A model generated the notes under the pieces. That model saw nothing but the letters and a program-made list of their open reading frames with translations. It ran no database searches and was not told where the DNA came from. From NCBI RefSeq assembly GCF_009296265.1, contig NZ_WBJS01000001.1, positions 62,001 through 126,000 of the forward strand: a DNA stretch of 64,000 nt, read 5' to 3'. Positions 23,301-38,300 of this stretch are shown piece by piece. Position numbers and translations under genes: made by a program. This DNA comes from Thioclava sp. JE_KL1 (GTDB lineage: Bacteria; Pseudomonadota; Alphaproteobacteria; Rhodobacterales; Rhodobacteraceae). Numbering within the stretch: the first letter of the stretch is position 1; every line of letters starts with the position of its first letter.

Positions 23301-26300
23301 ACCGAGCGGAGCCGCGATGATGTAATGCTCCAGATCGCCGCTCGCATCCGAGCCCGCATTGTCGAGCGTCACTGTGCCGTTGAAGGCGCTGACGCCGATG
23401 GCCAGACCGCCCACCGTGACCGAGCCGCTCAGGTCGTTGACGACGAAGGTGTTGTTGACGCCGTCCCCGCCGGTCAGATCGACCGCCTCGAAGATGCCGT
23501 TCAGACGCTCGACCGTGGTTTCGCCCGCGCCGAGACCCAAAGTGCTCCACAGATCGGCGTCGCCCGGCACCATCGCGCTGTCGGTCGTGCCGTCCGCATA
23601 GGCCGTCGAGCCGTCCGCCTGGAAGACTTTGCCGACGAGGAACAGGTTCTCGTAGAGGCCCATATCCTCGCCCGCGAAGACCTCGATCAGTGTATCGGTC
23701 TCGTTCGCCTCGTCGGTGTCGCGGAAGACATCGAGCCCTTCGCCGCCCGTCACGGTATCCGAACCTGCGCCGCCATCGATCACGTCGTTGAAGATCGAGC
23801 CGATGATCCGATCGTTGCCACCCTCGCCTTCCAGCGTCAGCGCGATCAGGTCGTTGGTCAACGGCGTCGCATTGGCCGGGTCGCCTGCCGCCACGGTCGG
23901 GCCCGCGGTGATCTTGTCATTGCCGCCCGCCGCCGAGATGCGCAGCGTGTCGCCCTTGGCGCGGATCGTGTCGTCGAAGGTGACGGTCACGGTGCCGGTC
24001 GACCAGGCGGCGACAAGGATGAATTCCTGATCGGCCACCGCGCCCGCCTTCAGCGTGAAGGTGTCGACGCCGCCGGTGCCGTTGAAGATCACCGTATCGG
24101 CCACGCCGTCGCTCGCGCCGTCGATCTCGGCCACGTCCCTCGCGGGATCGGCGGTTTCCACGACCAGATCGTCGTCGATGCGCATGGTATTCAGATCGGT
24201 CTGGCCGAGCGGATTGACCGTCAGCGTATCGGTGCCGCCGAGCAGATGGATGATCAGCCCCTCGACCCCGTCGGCCTCGAAGCCGCTGCCATCGGCGTCG
24301 AGCGCCTGCAGGATGCCGGAGTCAGAGGGCTTCTGACCGATCGTGACCGTGTCGGGGTTGGCGGTGCCGTAGAGCAGGATCGTGTCGGTGCCGCCGCCAC
24401 CGTTGATCACCTCGACGCCGTCGGAGGCGAGGCTGCGGAAGATGCGGTCATTGTCGCCGCCGCCATTGATCGTGTTCGCGCCGCCGCGACCGTCGATCTC
24501 GTCGTTGCCGCCCTCGCCGTTGATCACATCCGCCGCCGCGCCACCGATCAGGCGGTCCGCGCCGGTGCCGCCGTAGATCGTGGCGACGCCCGTGCCGTTC
24601 TGCAGCACCACGTCATCGCCGCCGAGCGCGTAGATGGTGATCGGCACCAGCGCATCCGAGACGATCCGGTCATTCGCGCCCGAGCCGTAGATGATCGAGC
24701 CAACCGCGACGCCGCTGCCGATGCTGATCTGATCGCCCAGATCGCCCGCAGTGCCGCCCTCGGAGGCCGAGTTGATCGTGACCTGACCGTCGCCCTCGTA
24801 GGCCACGGTATCGACACCCGCGCCGCCCACGAAGAGGATCGGCACGGCGACGCCGTCGCGCACGACCAGCAGGTCGTCGCCGGTGCCGCCATAACCGCGG
24901 ATTTCGTGGACGTGCTCGAAGACCTGCTCGCGGCCCGAATAGATCACGCGGATCGTCTGCGCGCCATTCACGACCGGGGTGACGGCCTCGATGATATAGG
25001 TCTCGCCCTCTGTCGCTTCGCCGATGCCGCGCTTGGTATTCGCGTCGCCCATGTTCAGCACGAGGATCGTGGAGGTGTCATCCCAATCCTTGTAGGTGCC
25101 CGAATTGGTGTCGCCGTTCAGATCGCCCGCGAGATAGATCGGGGTCGGGAATTCGACATAGCCCACGGTGAAGGACATGCTCACCGAGACCTTCACGAAG
25201 AGCACCTTCACGCTCGCGCTGGCCGAGATCACGATCGGCACGCGGCCGGTGCCGGTCGCGGTGGCCGAGAAGCTGATCGAAACCGTGGCCCAGCTGATGT
25301 TGAAGGCGCGCAGCGAGACCGAAGCCGAGCCCGAGACGCCGAGCTTGTAGACATCCGCCGCATCGTCGAAGAGGTAATAGACCCGGATCGAGAAGTTGCC
25401 CGTCAGGCCGAAGCTATTCGAGCCCAGCACGAGGCGACCGCTCAGCGAGAGGTCGAAATAGCCCTTCGAGTTGAACCAGCCGTTCACGCTCATCGTGGCG
25501 AGACCGAAGAAGTCCATGCTCGCGTTGAAGTCCACGCGCCAGGCGTTGTCCGTGACCTCGATCCGGAAGCCCGCTTCGAACTTGAGAACCTTCAGGAACT
25601 CGACCTTGCCGCTGAGATCGAGCACGAAGGAGTTGCGCTCCAGCACACGGCCCGAGATCGTCACGTCGCGATTGACGGTGTTCAGCATCAGTTTCCCGCT
25701 GGCTTCGATGTCGATCACCAGCGCGATATTGGCGTTGATGCTGACATCCAGAAGCAGCGCGAGACCGTCGAGTTCACCTGTGCCGGAGTTGAAGAACAGC
25801 ACCGCGCCGCCCGCCGCCGAGACGTTGAGGCCCGCAAGACCGAAGGTCACGTCGAACTCGATGCGGAACTCGCTCGCATTGAGGCCGATATAGACGCGAC
25901 CCGAGGCGGTCGCGAGGTTGATGAAGTTGACCGAGCCCACGATCTCGAGGCTGAAGCCCGAGGCCACGGTGACCGAGATCGTGCTCTCCTGCCCGCTGGC
26001 ATTGATGGTCGGGATCTCCAGAGTGCGCGCGCTGGAGAAAGTGTTGAGCTGGAAGGTCGCGTCGCCAGTCACGGTGATGACGGTTGCGAGGTCGATGTTG
26101 AGATCGATCTCGGCATAGATCACCAGCCCGCCATCCGCGATCACGAGACCGCCGGTCAGACCGAACTCTGCCACGCCCACGAGCTTCGCCTGCACATCCA
26201 GCGTCGCGACCAGTTCGAAATCGGGCGCGGTGCCGATGCGGAAGCTGAAGACGCCCGTCAGTTCGATCACATCCGAGACGACCAGCGTGCCGGTAACCTT

Positions 26301-29300
26301 CAGGAACAGCCCGTTCTCGACCGAAATCGTGCCGTAATAGAAGGTGCCGTCGGTCGTCGCGGTCGCATCGCCGTTGGCGACGAGATCGTCATATTCGCCC
26401 TGCGTCACGATCGTGTAGCGATCCTGCGTCGTTGCGTAGGTGTTGAATTCGAGCATGATCGAGAGCGACCCGCCGAGGCTGACGCCGGGAAGCTCCAGCC
26501 CGCCGACCAGCGACAGTTGCGCCCGCCCGACCACGCCCGGATCACTCGCGCCGATATTCGCCTCGAGATAGAGCATCCCCTCGACCGCGCCGAAATTCGC
26601 GATCCGGCCGGAAACCGTCCCCTGGATCGTCAGCGAGTCGCCGGTGCCCGTGACGGACAGGAAGCCGTTGAGCGTCACCGAGTCGAAGAGCGTCACCGAG
26701 CCGCTGATCTGGACCACGAAATAGGGGCCCGCATCCTTGGTCATGTCCCGTTCGTTCTGTCCGAGGATCGGCGGACGCTCGAAGATCTCGAAAGTCGTCG
26801 GAACATTCGGCGGCAGGAACGGCACGAGCGCGTCGGGCACATCGAAGGTCTGGGTGATGCCGGTGGTGTTGAAGAGCACCATGACCTCGGCCTCGAAGCG
26901 GAAGACGTCTTCCGCGATATTGCCGAAGCTGCCGGCATTGTTCGCCGCGTCCGTATTCTCGCCGCCCGCATCGCCCACGCTCACCTCGAGCGACAGGCTG
27001 CCCGCGACGCCGGGGTGGTTCGAAACCCCACCGAAATCGATGATCAGAAGACCGACCGCCTGGCCCGAGATCACGTTGAACACATTGGCGCTGGCGGCGA
27101 CGAAGACTTCGATCCCGTCTTGCGAAATCTTCAGGTAGAAGGCACCGGTCAGCTCGGCATAGACGTTGACGCTCGTGTCGACATCCGGGTCGTTCGCGTT
27201 CTGATCGGTCAGCTTGATCGCGCCGCCGATATAGAAGACGACCGAGTTGCGCGTCAGCTCGTAGGTCTGCTCTTCGGAATGCAGCGTCGCGGTGCCGTCG
27301 AGGCTCTCGATGAAGTACTTCTTCGCACCGTCCGTGATGCGCCAGCGCGACTGGGTGTTCAGCTCGCGCACCAGCTCGATCTTGGCTTCCGAGCTGAGCG
27401 TGACACCGAATTCCGCGAAGGTGGCGCGGACTTCCGTGCTAACCGCCTGCTTCTCGTAGAAGCCCTCATTGGCCTGGCTCGGCAACGCGCCGAGATCGGC
27501 CACGGCCACCGTGTCGTCGTCGCCGCCCGAGATGCGCTCGAGCTGATCGCCAAGGATACCTTCGAGCGACAGGGTCTCGACCTTGTCCTCGCCCGACATG
27601 TTGATCATCAGGGTCGCGTTGCCCTTGATCCAGACGCCGTATTCGTTGAGCGCCTCGAAGTTCGGCTGGATCGTGGCCACGCCCCAGAACTGCGGCAGGC
27701 CGCTCGACAGACCGCCGGTCTCCAGCACGAAGCGCGCCGCCGCCGAGCCGATATTGCCGAGCTTGTAAACCGTGATCGTGCCCGAGGCTTCGAGCGCGAA
27801 GCGGAAGACCTTGGAGCCGTCGGCCTTGATGTAATCGCCGAAGGTCAGTTCGGCCTGCGCGCGCAGTTCCACGAGCGGCTCGTCGACGATGCCCGCCGAA
27901 TTCAGGGTGATCGACCCGGAGACGCGGATGAAGAAGACGCGGGTGGTGGCCGGGTCGGCATCGGCGCCGGGCTGGCCGCCCTCCTGCATCTGGTCGATAA
28001 CGCGGAAGCTCTGCTGGCTCGCGCCGCCTTCGTTGCCCTGCAGGTCGGACCAGCTGCCCTCGTTGAAGGAAACCGTGACCGTGCCGAGGCCGAATTCGCG
28101 CGAGACATAGTAGCGGAAGGTGCCGTCACCCATGTCGGTCGGGGTGAGGTCGAGCAGATCGAGATTGGCCCCGCCTGCCCCGCCAAGGGTGAACTCGTCG
28201 CCGTCGATCGTGGCCGCGTCGATCGCGTAGAGCGCGTTGAGGCTCGGATCGCCCAGCGTGTCGAAGGTGATGTCGATATAGGAAGCGGTGTCGGTGGGCT
28301 TGATCGAGAGCGTCGTCGGATCGATCGCCTCGGAGGCAGCGGCCCCGTAGGTCCATGCGCCCGCCGCATAGGTCAGGGTCAGCACCGCGCCGTCGGCGGC
28401 GTCGGCGGAGTCGAAGGTCACAGCGAACTCGCCTGGGGGACCACGGGCTTGGACCCCGGTGATCGTGATCGAGTTGCCGTCGATATCGGTCAGCGTGAAG
28501 TCGGAGGCCGCGAGGCTGCTATCGATCAGCGTCTGGCTCGTGCCGAGCGACAGCGCCACATAGGTCGCCGTCGGCGCGCTGGCGCCCAGACCGATCTGGC
28601 CGGTCGTGACCACCAGATCTTCGCTATTGGTCGCGGTGATCGCCTTGATCGTGCCGCCATCGGTGCCGATCCAGTCGAAGCTGCCCGAGATGAACTCGAC
28701 CGAGACATTGTCATCGAGGTTCGAGCCCGCGAAGTCGCCCAGATACCAGATGCGGAAGATCGGATTGCCGTTCGCATCGTCGCCCATGTAGGTCGGCGCC
28801 TGGCTGTCATCGACTTCGATCGTGTAGCCAGTCGCGCTCAGGATCACCTCGGCACCGGCATCGGTGATGCTCTCGAGATCGACGCCGGTGGCATAGCTCG
28901 GCAACTCGAAGGTGACGTCGATGAAGCCGCGCTCGTTCAAGGGCGCCTGCCCCACCGAGGCGCCTTCGACCGGGTCGGTCAGGCTCGCGCCAAGCTGGAC
29001 GAGGCGGAAGCTCTGAGTCTTCGCGTCATTGTCATAGGCGCCCGAGCCGAAGCTGGCTGCGGCGTAATCGACCTGCACAGTGCCGGCGGTGAACTTGCCG
29101 GTGAGGAAGTAGCGCACGGTCAGCCCGTCGCCCACTATCAGAGCCGAGGATACGGTGACGCCATTCGCGCCGGTGCCCGAGAAGCTGATCTCGTCGCCCA
29201 GAGTGCCGAAGTCGATCTCGTCGCCATAGGTCGGCGTGTAGCGCACATCGACGAAGGCCACCGAAAGCGTGCTCGCATCGAAGGAAACCGGGCCGGTCGC

Positions 29301-32300
29301 ATCGTCGGCCGTGCCATCGGCGCGCAGAACAGTCGGCTGATCCTCGAACGTCGCGATGCGCGAGATCGTCGTGTCTGCGGCAGCCGCGCCGGTGGTGAAG
29401 TAGCGGAAGATATAGTCGCCCGAGGTCGCCTGCGGGTTCAGCCAGACCGGGGCCAGCGTGTCGTCGAAGGTGATCGAGCCGCTGCCGCCGAAGGTGAATT
29501 CCGGTGCGAGATCGGTGATCGAGCCCACATCGAGCGCGCCGCCCACCGGGCGCTCGAAATGCAGATCGACATAGCCGCGGCCGTTCACATCGCCCAGACC
29601 GGTGCTGCCCTCATTCGCCGGATCGACCAGATCGCCCTGCGGGCCAGAGACGGTGAAGGACAGCGTCTGGACGCGGTTCTTGGCGGCATCGCCGAAGCTG
29701 TTCGCGGCCAGCGTCACGTCATGGCTGCCGATCCCGAGCGAGCCGTCTGCGAAGACGCGGATCGTGCCGCCCATATCCATCAGCTCGGTGATGGTCAGGC
29801 CGGTCACAGTCACGTCGCCGATCGCCAGTTGATCGGTGATGTCCTCGCCGTATGCCCCACTCAGCGCGATGTCGAAATAGGTGCGGGCGCCCGGCAGGTT
29901 GGCGGCGCTGTTGGCGTCGGAGTAGGTCGAGCCGCTCTTGACTACGATGCTCGGGGCGCTCAGCGCCGCGGTCGAGAAGAAGGAGATCGACGTGATATCC
30001 AGCGTCAGCGTGATCGTCTGCGGGTAGAGTTCGCCAGTGAGCGAGGCGGGCTCCGCCGGGTTGCCCTCATCGATGAAGGTCTGCAGCGAGTAGATGAAGG
30101 AGATCTTCGTCGGATCATTCGCATCGTTTTGCAGCAGAGCTGGCGCGCCCTCGCCCAGCTCGACACGGAAGGTGCCGCCGGTCAGGCGTGAAGTCTCTAC
30201 CGTATCGGTCTGCACGGTGAACTCGGCCGCGAGATCGAGCACCGAGGCCGGGTCGAGCGTGTAGCCCGCCGGGATATTGGTGAAGGTGATCTCGATCGAG
30301 CCCTCGGTGATCTCGAGATTGGCCACCACGCCCAGACCGTCCTCACCGCTCTTGATCGCCGGGTCGGTGGTCGGGTTCGCGCTGTCGGAATAGCGGTAGG
30401 ACCAGCCCTGCTCGACCGCCGCGATGGCCACATCGCCATAGGTCTGGCCGCTGTCGAAGCTGCCGGTCAGCCAGTAGCGATAGATCGGGGCCGCGTCGGT
30501 GCCGCCCACGCGGACCGGGGCCACACCATTGTCGATCTTCACCGTGCCGAGGCCCGCACCGCTCAGCGTGAACTCTGCCCCGCCATCGGTGATCGAGGCC
30601 GCGTCATAGACGAAATCGCTGTCGGGCACGTTCGGGAACTCGATGTCGATATAGTTGCGACCGTTGAGGAGGTTCACGTCGATCGCAGCGCCCGCACCCG
30701 GATCGACCATGATCGCGGTCGCGCCTTCGACGGTGATCACCTTGTCCCCGGTCGCGCCCGTATTACCCGCCGCATCGGCCCATGCCCCGGTGAAGGTGAG
30801 CGTGTAGGTGCCCGGCGCGAAGTCGAAATTCGCGGTGGTGATGGCATAGGCGAATTGCGTGATGCCCTCTTTCTTCAGGAGCGCATAGAGTTCGGCGGGG
30901 GGCGTCGGAAGATCGCTGACTTTATCCGCGCTGTCGGAGGCGACGATCCGGCCCTCGGCATCGAGACCGAGCGTCTTCAGGCTCGCCGTGCCGTCCTCGT
31001 TCATGAACATCGCAACCGGAACCGGCGTATCCGAGAGTCCGACGACCGTATTCACCGTGGAGCCATCCGCAGCCCCGGTGCGCGTCAGGGTGAACTCGTC
31101 ATTCGTATCGAGGATCGAGCCGTAATCGAGCGACCCGCTGCCCGCCGGATCGAAGGTCACGATGATGCGCTGATCGGCATTGGCGAGGTTCACGTCGACC
31201 GTGTAGCCGTCACCGTCCAACTGATAGGGCGCGCTGAGCGAGGCTTCGGGCTCGACCACCGAGAACACGGCATCCGGCGTCGCGGTGTTGTTCTTGCCGG
31301 CCTGGGTGTCGTTGTTCGCCCAGGTATCGGCGGTGAAACGCACGGTGTAATCGCCGACGGCGAGCTGGTTGTTCGTGAGGTCGGGATCGGAAGTGTCGAT
31401 GAAGTAACGCACTTTGCCGCCGCCGATCGCGATGGCGCCAAGGAGGTCGATCTCGTCGCCACTATCGTTGAACAGCTTGAACGGCGCCACCGCATTGGTC
31501 GCGATCGCGGCCAGCGTCTCGGCGGTGATCTCGCCGCCGATCTCGGCAATGAACTTGATATCGACCCACGGCCCCGCGACCGCCGGATCGCCGCTTTGGG
31601 TCGTGTTGTCCTCATCCGCATAGACGGTCTGGTTGGTCGCGGTCTCGGTGTAGGACCAGGACTGGAACAGGAAGGTGTAGGTCACCGAGTTCACATCGCC
31701 CGTGCCGGTCAGCCAGAAGCGGAACGTGTCGTCACTGACCTGTGCAGGCGCCTGCGTGTTGTCGAGGGTGAAATCGCCACCGTTGATCTCGATCTCGGGC
31801 GTCAGGTCGAAGACCGAAGCCGCATCCACCGTCGCACCGTTCACCGTCGGGAAGGTGATGTCGATATAGGCGCGCTCGTTGAAGTTGCCGACGCCGGTCA
31901 CGCCGCCATCGCTGGGCCCGTCGAGGCGCTGCGTCGGCGTCGCGGCCTGTTCTTCGACCACGGCGAATTGCGTGGCCTCGCCGAGGATGTCCTTGAAGCC
32001 GAATTGCAGCGAGCCCTTGATCGTCAGCAGATCGACCTGATCGGGGATCTTCACCAGCAGCAGGATCGTCGCCTCGCCCGAGGCGATCTTCGACAGGTTC
32101 GCGTAGAGCCGCGCCGAGAGCGACAGGTTATCGGCCGCGAAGTTCAACTGGCCGATCACGAGGATCTTGCCATCGGTCGAGATCTTGATCGTGACCTGAC
32201 CGTTGAAAACCGCCTGCGAGGTGTAGATCGAATAAAGCTTGGCCGAGCCGGTGATGATCATCGGCGAAGTGAAGGCCGCCGCAAACCCGCCGCCCGCCGC

Positions 32301-35300
32301 CGAGCCGTTCTGGATCGCGATATACTGGTTCACGACCTGCTGCTGCACCGAGTTCAGCCAGTCGTCGATCGACACGTTCAGCGGCAGCGCGAAATCGGGG
32401 CCGTTGAGCTCGTCGGGATCGGTGATGTCGGGCAGCGACTTGAAGAAGTCCACGCCGCCGGTGAAGTCGTTGATCGCGAGCCCCGAATTCGGCTCGAGCA
32501 GGATACCGCCCGGCACCGAGCCCGAGACCAGCACGCCGAGCGGTCCCAGCTCCGACAGGGCGAAGCGGATCGTGAAGCCGCCCAGACCCGAGAAGGAGAA
32601 GCCCGCCTCGACGCCGATGAAGAAGACGCGGTCCTTCACCGGGCTCGTGAGGTCGAAGGTGGAAAGCACCTGATTGCCATCGCCGATCCGGATGATGCCG
32701 CCGATCAGCGCGCCCTCGATCTCGCCGCCGAAGGCGTTGCCGCCGATTTTCACGCCGATCGAGTCGATGCCGATGATCGGGAACTTGCCTTCCAGCAGCA
32801 GGCCCACATCGATGCGGATGCCCTCGACCGTGCCCTCGAAGGTCAGCCCGTCATAGCCCTGCAGCCCGGTGATCGACGCCGAGAGCGTCAGGACGAAATC
32901 GCTCGGGTCGGCCTGAATGTCGGGCCATTGCACGCCGATCTCGGTGATCTTGATCGGCAGCCAGCTCGGCCATTTGAAGTTCGCCCCGGAGGCCCCGCCC
33001 ACGCCGATGAAGACGCCGAAGCCCTGTTTGGTAACGAACGTGCCGTCGCCGAGGAAGGCGAACTGGCGCGCCTCGCCCGAGAGGTTCAGCGAGCCGATCT
33101 TCAGTTCCGCGCCGATCGACACGAAGCTGATCAGCTCCTCGTCATCCGCAGCCCCGGTATCGAGCGACAGGCCCACACCCTTCAGCTTGAGGACCGAGCC
33201 GATATTGATCTCGAACGTGTCGAGCTCGAAGATGAAGCCGTCGACCACGCCATCGGTGAAGGTCAGGCCGGCCTTCAGCGCGAGCGTGTCGTTCACATCC
33301 TCGCCCGAGACGCGGTCGGTGACCTTGGCGTTGATCGCCTTGCCCGGCGCGAAGGTCGCCCCGCCAGAGCCGACATAGATCGTGCCGTCGAACGTCACCT
33401 CTTGGCCGAAGATCAGCGAGAAATCGGTGACGCCGATGCGCAGATCGTCGAATTCGAGGATCGAGCCGAACTTGATCTTGCCGGTCGCGCCGTCGGTGCG
33501 CTGGACCGCGCCCGTGCCGGTGCCCGAACCCGCACCGGTGCCCGAATAGATGATCTCGCCGCGCCCGATGCGGAAGCCATTGTCGTAGATCGTGAGGCCG
33601 CGCACGCCCTCAAAGGTCGTGATCTGGCCCGCGATGCCGAATTTCGGGAAGGTGACCTTGATCGTGTCGATCTTGATGATCTCCTGACCCGCGCCTTCCG
33701 GCGTGCCCGCGACCGGAGTTTCGGGCGCCGTCCAGGAAGGATCGTATTCGACCTTGATGCGGTCGGCCTCGAACAGGACCACATCGGGGATCGATCCGAC
33801 CAGCTTGTCGGCGGTGATCGACCATTTGCCGGTGAGCGAGACGACCGGGCCGTCCGGCTCGCCGGTGACGACGCCCATCACGTCGATGCCGATATCGAAC
33901 TTCACCAGCAGGTTGGTCAGGGTGATCTGGGTGCCGCCACTATTGGTCTGCGTGCCGTCGGCATTCTGCGTCGCGGTGCCACCGAAGGCGAGCGAGGCGC
34001 TTTCCGCCCCGACCGAGATCGTCAGGACCAGCAGACCGTCCTTGAAGCCGAGCTTCGCAAGACCGACCTTCGGCGCGAGGATCGAGACCGGACCGACCTT
34101 GATCGGGGTCGCGGCCTCGGCCGCCGGCAGCTCCTGCACCTTGAAGATCTGCACATAGGCGGTGGTCTTCACAGGTGACGCGACCGAGCCGTTCTCGCCG
34201 CCGAACCAGTAGACGACATCGTCGGCGGTGCTGTTCAGGTCAGTGCCGCGATCGGTGTATTTCCAGGTGCCGGTGATGAACTCGACCTGCACATCGCCCA
34301 CGTTGAAGGCCGGGTTCGCCTGCGAGGTCGAGGTCGAAGTCGGCGTGCCGACAACGCCCGTGCCGGTAGCGGTCGCGGCGGGCGGCTCGGCAAAGACGTA
34401 ATAGCGATAGGTGGTCTTGCCGATCTTCTCGACCGTGTAGGTGCCGTTGGTGTTCGTCAGCAGATTGACGTTCGACGCGCCGCCCGTGCGCACGAAGCGG
34501 ATCTCGTCGCCATTGATCGAGCTTGCGTCGAGGATCTCGCCATTGGGCAGCACGAAGGTGACGTCGATATAGCCCTTCGAGTTCAGCATCGATTTGTCGA
34601 TCACCGCGCCATTGAAGGGCGAGGCGAGCTCAATCGAGGGCGCGGCGGTGATCGTGGTCAGATCCTGCGGATCGGTCGCCGGGTTCGCCGCGGGTGCATT
34701 CTGAACCGGCGTCTTGCGGATCGTGAAGCGCTCGTATTCAGCGGCGCTTTGCGCACCGGCCGCATCGCGCCAGGAATTGGCGAGGAACTGCACCTCATAG
34801 GTGGTGTTCGCGGACAGGCTCACAGGCGTGGTGATCTGGTAGCGATAGGTCGGGCGCGCCGTGCCTTCGACCAGCACCCCTGCCCCATCGACCGTGATCG
34901 CCGCCGTCGTGTCGCCATAGCGCGCGGTGATCGTGAATTCCGGGTCGATATCGGTGATCGAGTCCGGGTCGATGCCCAGCGGATAGGCCGGGTAGGCATC
35001 CGCATCCAGACGGTTGGTATTGTAGAAGGTGACGTCGATATAGGTGAAGCCGTCGAGATTGATGATCTGGCCATTGAGCGGCGAGGCGATATCGGCGGTC
35101 AGCGGTCGCAGGTTCGTCGTCGGTGTCACCGAGACGGTCTCGCCAAAGAGCGTGTAGCCCGTCACCCGCATATCGGTCAGTTGGAAGCCGGTCGCGCCGC
35201 CGAAGCTGAACTGGGCCGCGCCCTCGATGCCGAAGCTGTCGGCACCCGGCGGCGTCACCGTGATCGAGGTCTCGGGCGCATCGACCGAGATCCGGCCATC

Positions 35301-38300
35301 GGGCGTCTTGTTGAACAGAACGTCGTTGGAGCTGATCACCAGCAGATCGCCGGTCTCGGCCACGCCGAAGCTGATCTCGACAGAACCCTTCACGCGCTCC
35401 ATCTGCGGGGCTACGAAGGTGATCGCGACCGGGATGGCCGAGGTGCCGCCTTCGAGCAGCGGGAAGCCCGACACGGTGGTCGAGAAAGCGGTGCCCGAGG
35501 TGTTGAGCCACACTTCGACAGTGCCCGAGATATTGAGCCCCGGGATGCCCAGCGCCTGCACCTCGCCCTTCGCATAGACCGCGAATTTGCGGTTGGCGGA
35601 GGTGCCGAATTCGAAGATTGCGATCGTGGTGTTCGAGATCAGCAGGCCGATATCGTCGTTCGGATCATTCGGGTCGCCCGCATCGCCAAGGAAGATCGAG
35701 ATGTTACGCCCAATCTTGCCGCTGGTCGCACCCGCCGGCAGCTCGGCCGGGAGAATGTCGCTGAGGCTGCCTTCGATGGTGAAGTAGGGCTCGTAGCTCA
35801 GCTTCACCTCGGCCAGCGCGATCTGGTTCACATTGGCCTGACCCTGGAAGTCGAGAATGTAGGTCGCGTCGCCCACATCGACCTCTTCGTAGATATCGGT
35901 ACGCGAGGTGGTGTTGATGCGGATGATCGCGCTCGCCGAGACCTCGAAGCCTGCCCCCGAGCCTTGCGCGCTCGCCTCGATCTGCGCGGCGATGCCGTTC
36001 TGCGACAGCGTGGCCGAGCCCGAATAGATCAGGATCACGCCCTTCGCGTCTTGAATCGTGAAGCCGTCGCCATTCGAGTCCGTATAGCCGCCCGTGACCC
36101 CGGTGAAGGCGATGGTCATGCGCTTCGTCTGGTTCGGCGCAATCCCGGTCGTCAGCTGCGAGAACATCAGCGTGCCGCTCAGGCTGATCTCGGGTGCGTT
36201 GCCCACGTCGATCGTGCCGTCATTGTCGTTATCGGTCGCGTTGAAATCGACATAGAAGGCGGCGTTCTCGACTTCGACCCGCAGGAACTGGCCGCGCGGC
36301 AGATCGAGGATATCGCCATTCGCGAACTCGACATAGACCGCCTGGATTGAGGTGTTGATCTCGAGCGTCGCCGTCGTGCCATTGCCGATCTGGTAGGCAT
36401 TGATGCCGTCGTCGAACGCGATATCGGGAAGCGTGACCGAGAAGCTGCCCGCCATGCCCTGCGGCATCAGATAGAGCAGCGCGTCGCCGGTGAATTCATA
36501 ACCGCCGAATGTCAGGGTGATGTCGGTCAGCGAGATTTTCGAGTAGACCGCGCCCGTCGCGCTGGTGGTCTTTTCGAAGGACAGATCGCCGGAGAAGGCA
36601 AAGTCGGCATCGTCTGCGCTGGTGGGCGTATCGCCCGAGAGGTTCACGAGAAGCTCGATCCCCGTTCCCACCGGATCTCCATAAGCCGAGACCGAAAGGA
36701 AAGTGCCCGCATAGCCAAGGTCGTAGAACGCCTGAAGCGGGGTCATATCTGCAAAGGTCGTGGCACCGGGGTCGAGGCCCGTCACCTCCGTAAAGTCGAA
36801 GCCCGTGAGGATCGTCTGGGCGCCCGCTCCCGCGGTGCCCGACTTGCCTTGGTTGAGCTTGAGCTCGACGCCGCTCGCGCTGATCGCGACGCCCGGAATT
36901 CCGGCGAGCGCGACCTCTTCGATCGACGCATAGAGCGCGGTGTATTTCTCGCCGCCCACCACCGCGACGCCATTGGCATCGACCTGGCTCAGCATGGCGA
37001 GACGGAAGGAGAAGTTGGTCAGCACCAGACCCTGCGCACCCGAGGTATCGGCCATCGGCTGCACGACCGGGGTGTCGCCCGAGGTGTCGACCTCGAAATA
37101 CGGCCCGCCGGTGCCGACGAAGGCGCTGATGCCATCGCCCGAGATTTCGGTCGCGGCGAAGGTCTTCTGGTTCGGCGCGGTGCCCACGGTCAGGGTCGCG
37201 CCCTTCTGGAAGGCCACTTGCCCGGCGAGGAAGACGTAATCCTCGAAGCCCAGCACGACGAAGCCGGAGGCCGCGAGGATCGCGCCATTGGCATCCAGCG
37301 TCACGGTATCGGTGTCGCTCACTTTCACGTCGAAGCCGCCACCGTCGAAGCTCGCAAGGTTCAGCGCTTCCTTGGCCTGCGTGCTCAGGAGTTTGCCCTG
37401 GTTCAGCTCGACCTCGAGCCCGTAGCCCGAGAGGGTGACCCCGTCGATGCCCACCAGCTCGACCGTGCCACCGGCTTTCAGCGCCATGTAAGAGGCTGCC
37501 GCCGGATCGGTCGCGGCCAGCGCCACGCCATTCGCGTCGACCGTCTTGAACATTGCGAGCGCGAGATAGGCGTCCGTGATCTTCAGGCCGACCGCATCGC
37601 CCTGATCGCCGAAGGCCTTGGTCAGGTCATAGCCGGTGCCGACGAAGATGTTCACATGCTGCGCGCCGACCGTCACCGCCTTGAGATCGCGGCTCGTGCT
37701 CGTGCCGGCGACGAGAGCCGAATAAATCTCGCTCGACTGGGTGAAGGCGAACTCGCCCTGAATGAACACATAGGCATCGAAGCCGATGGTCAGCGAGCCC
37801 GACACTTCCAGCGTCGCCACGGTCAGCTCGTCGAAGGTGATCGTCTCGGCGCCGACCGTGATGTCCCAGGTGCCGCCCACGCCGCCATAGGTGAAGTCGA
37901 GCGTGTTGTAGGGCGTCGTCTCGTTGCCGCCGCGGTTCATGATCAGCGTGAGCGAGCCATCGACCGCAACATTGTCGACGCCGATCAGCGAGGCCCCGCC
38001 CGTCGCCTTCACGACCATCCAGCTCTTGAGCGGGGTCGCGGTCGGGTTCGCCGGATCGAGCGGCATTTCCTTGACGATATGCAGGCCCATGCGCTGCAGC
38101 GAGAGCGCCACGCCCGTCGCGTCGGAGGTCGCATCGACCTCGCCATTGGTGATCGTCGGCGTGCCGACCCCGGCGAAGACCACGGCATCCGAGATACCGA
38201 TCGACAGAACCGAAGCCTCGAAGGAGGTGGTCGAGCCGACCATGCGGGCTGCGACCTTGTCGGTCTTGGTCAGCATGATCTGGCCTTCGATATGGACGAA

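Noticed and set aside
21063-30191. A 3,042-codon open frame on the plus strand inside the giant gene, with further long ones at 9933-14153, 36849-42620, 44253-47135 and 17289-20747
   Set aside because: The minus-strand frame has clear domain motifs and the plus-strand products are Arg/Asp/His-biased without known motifs. GC-rich codon use avoids stop codons in the antisense frame.
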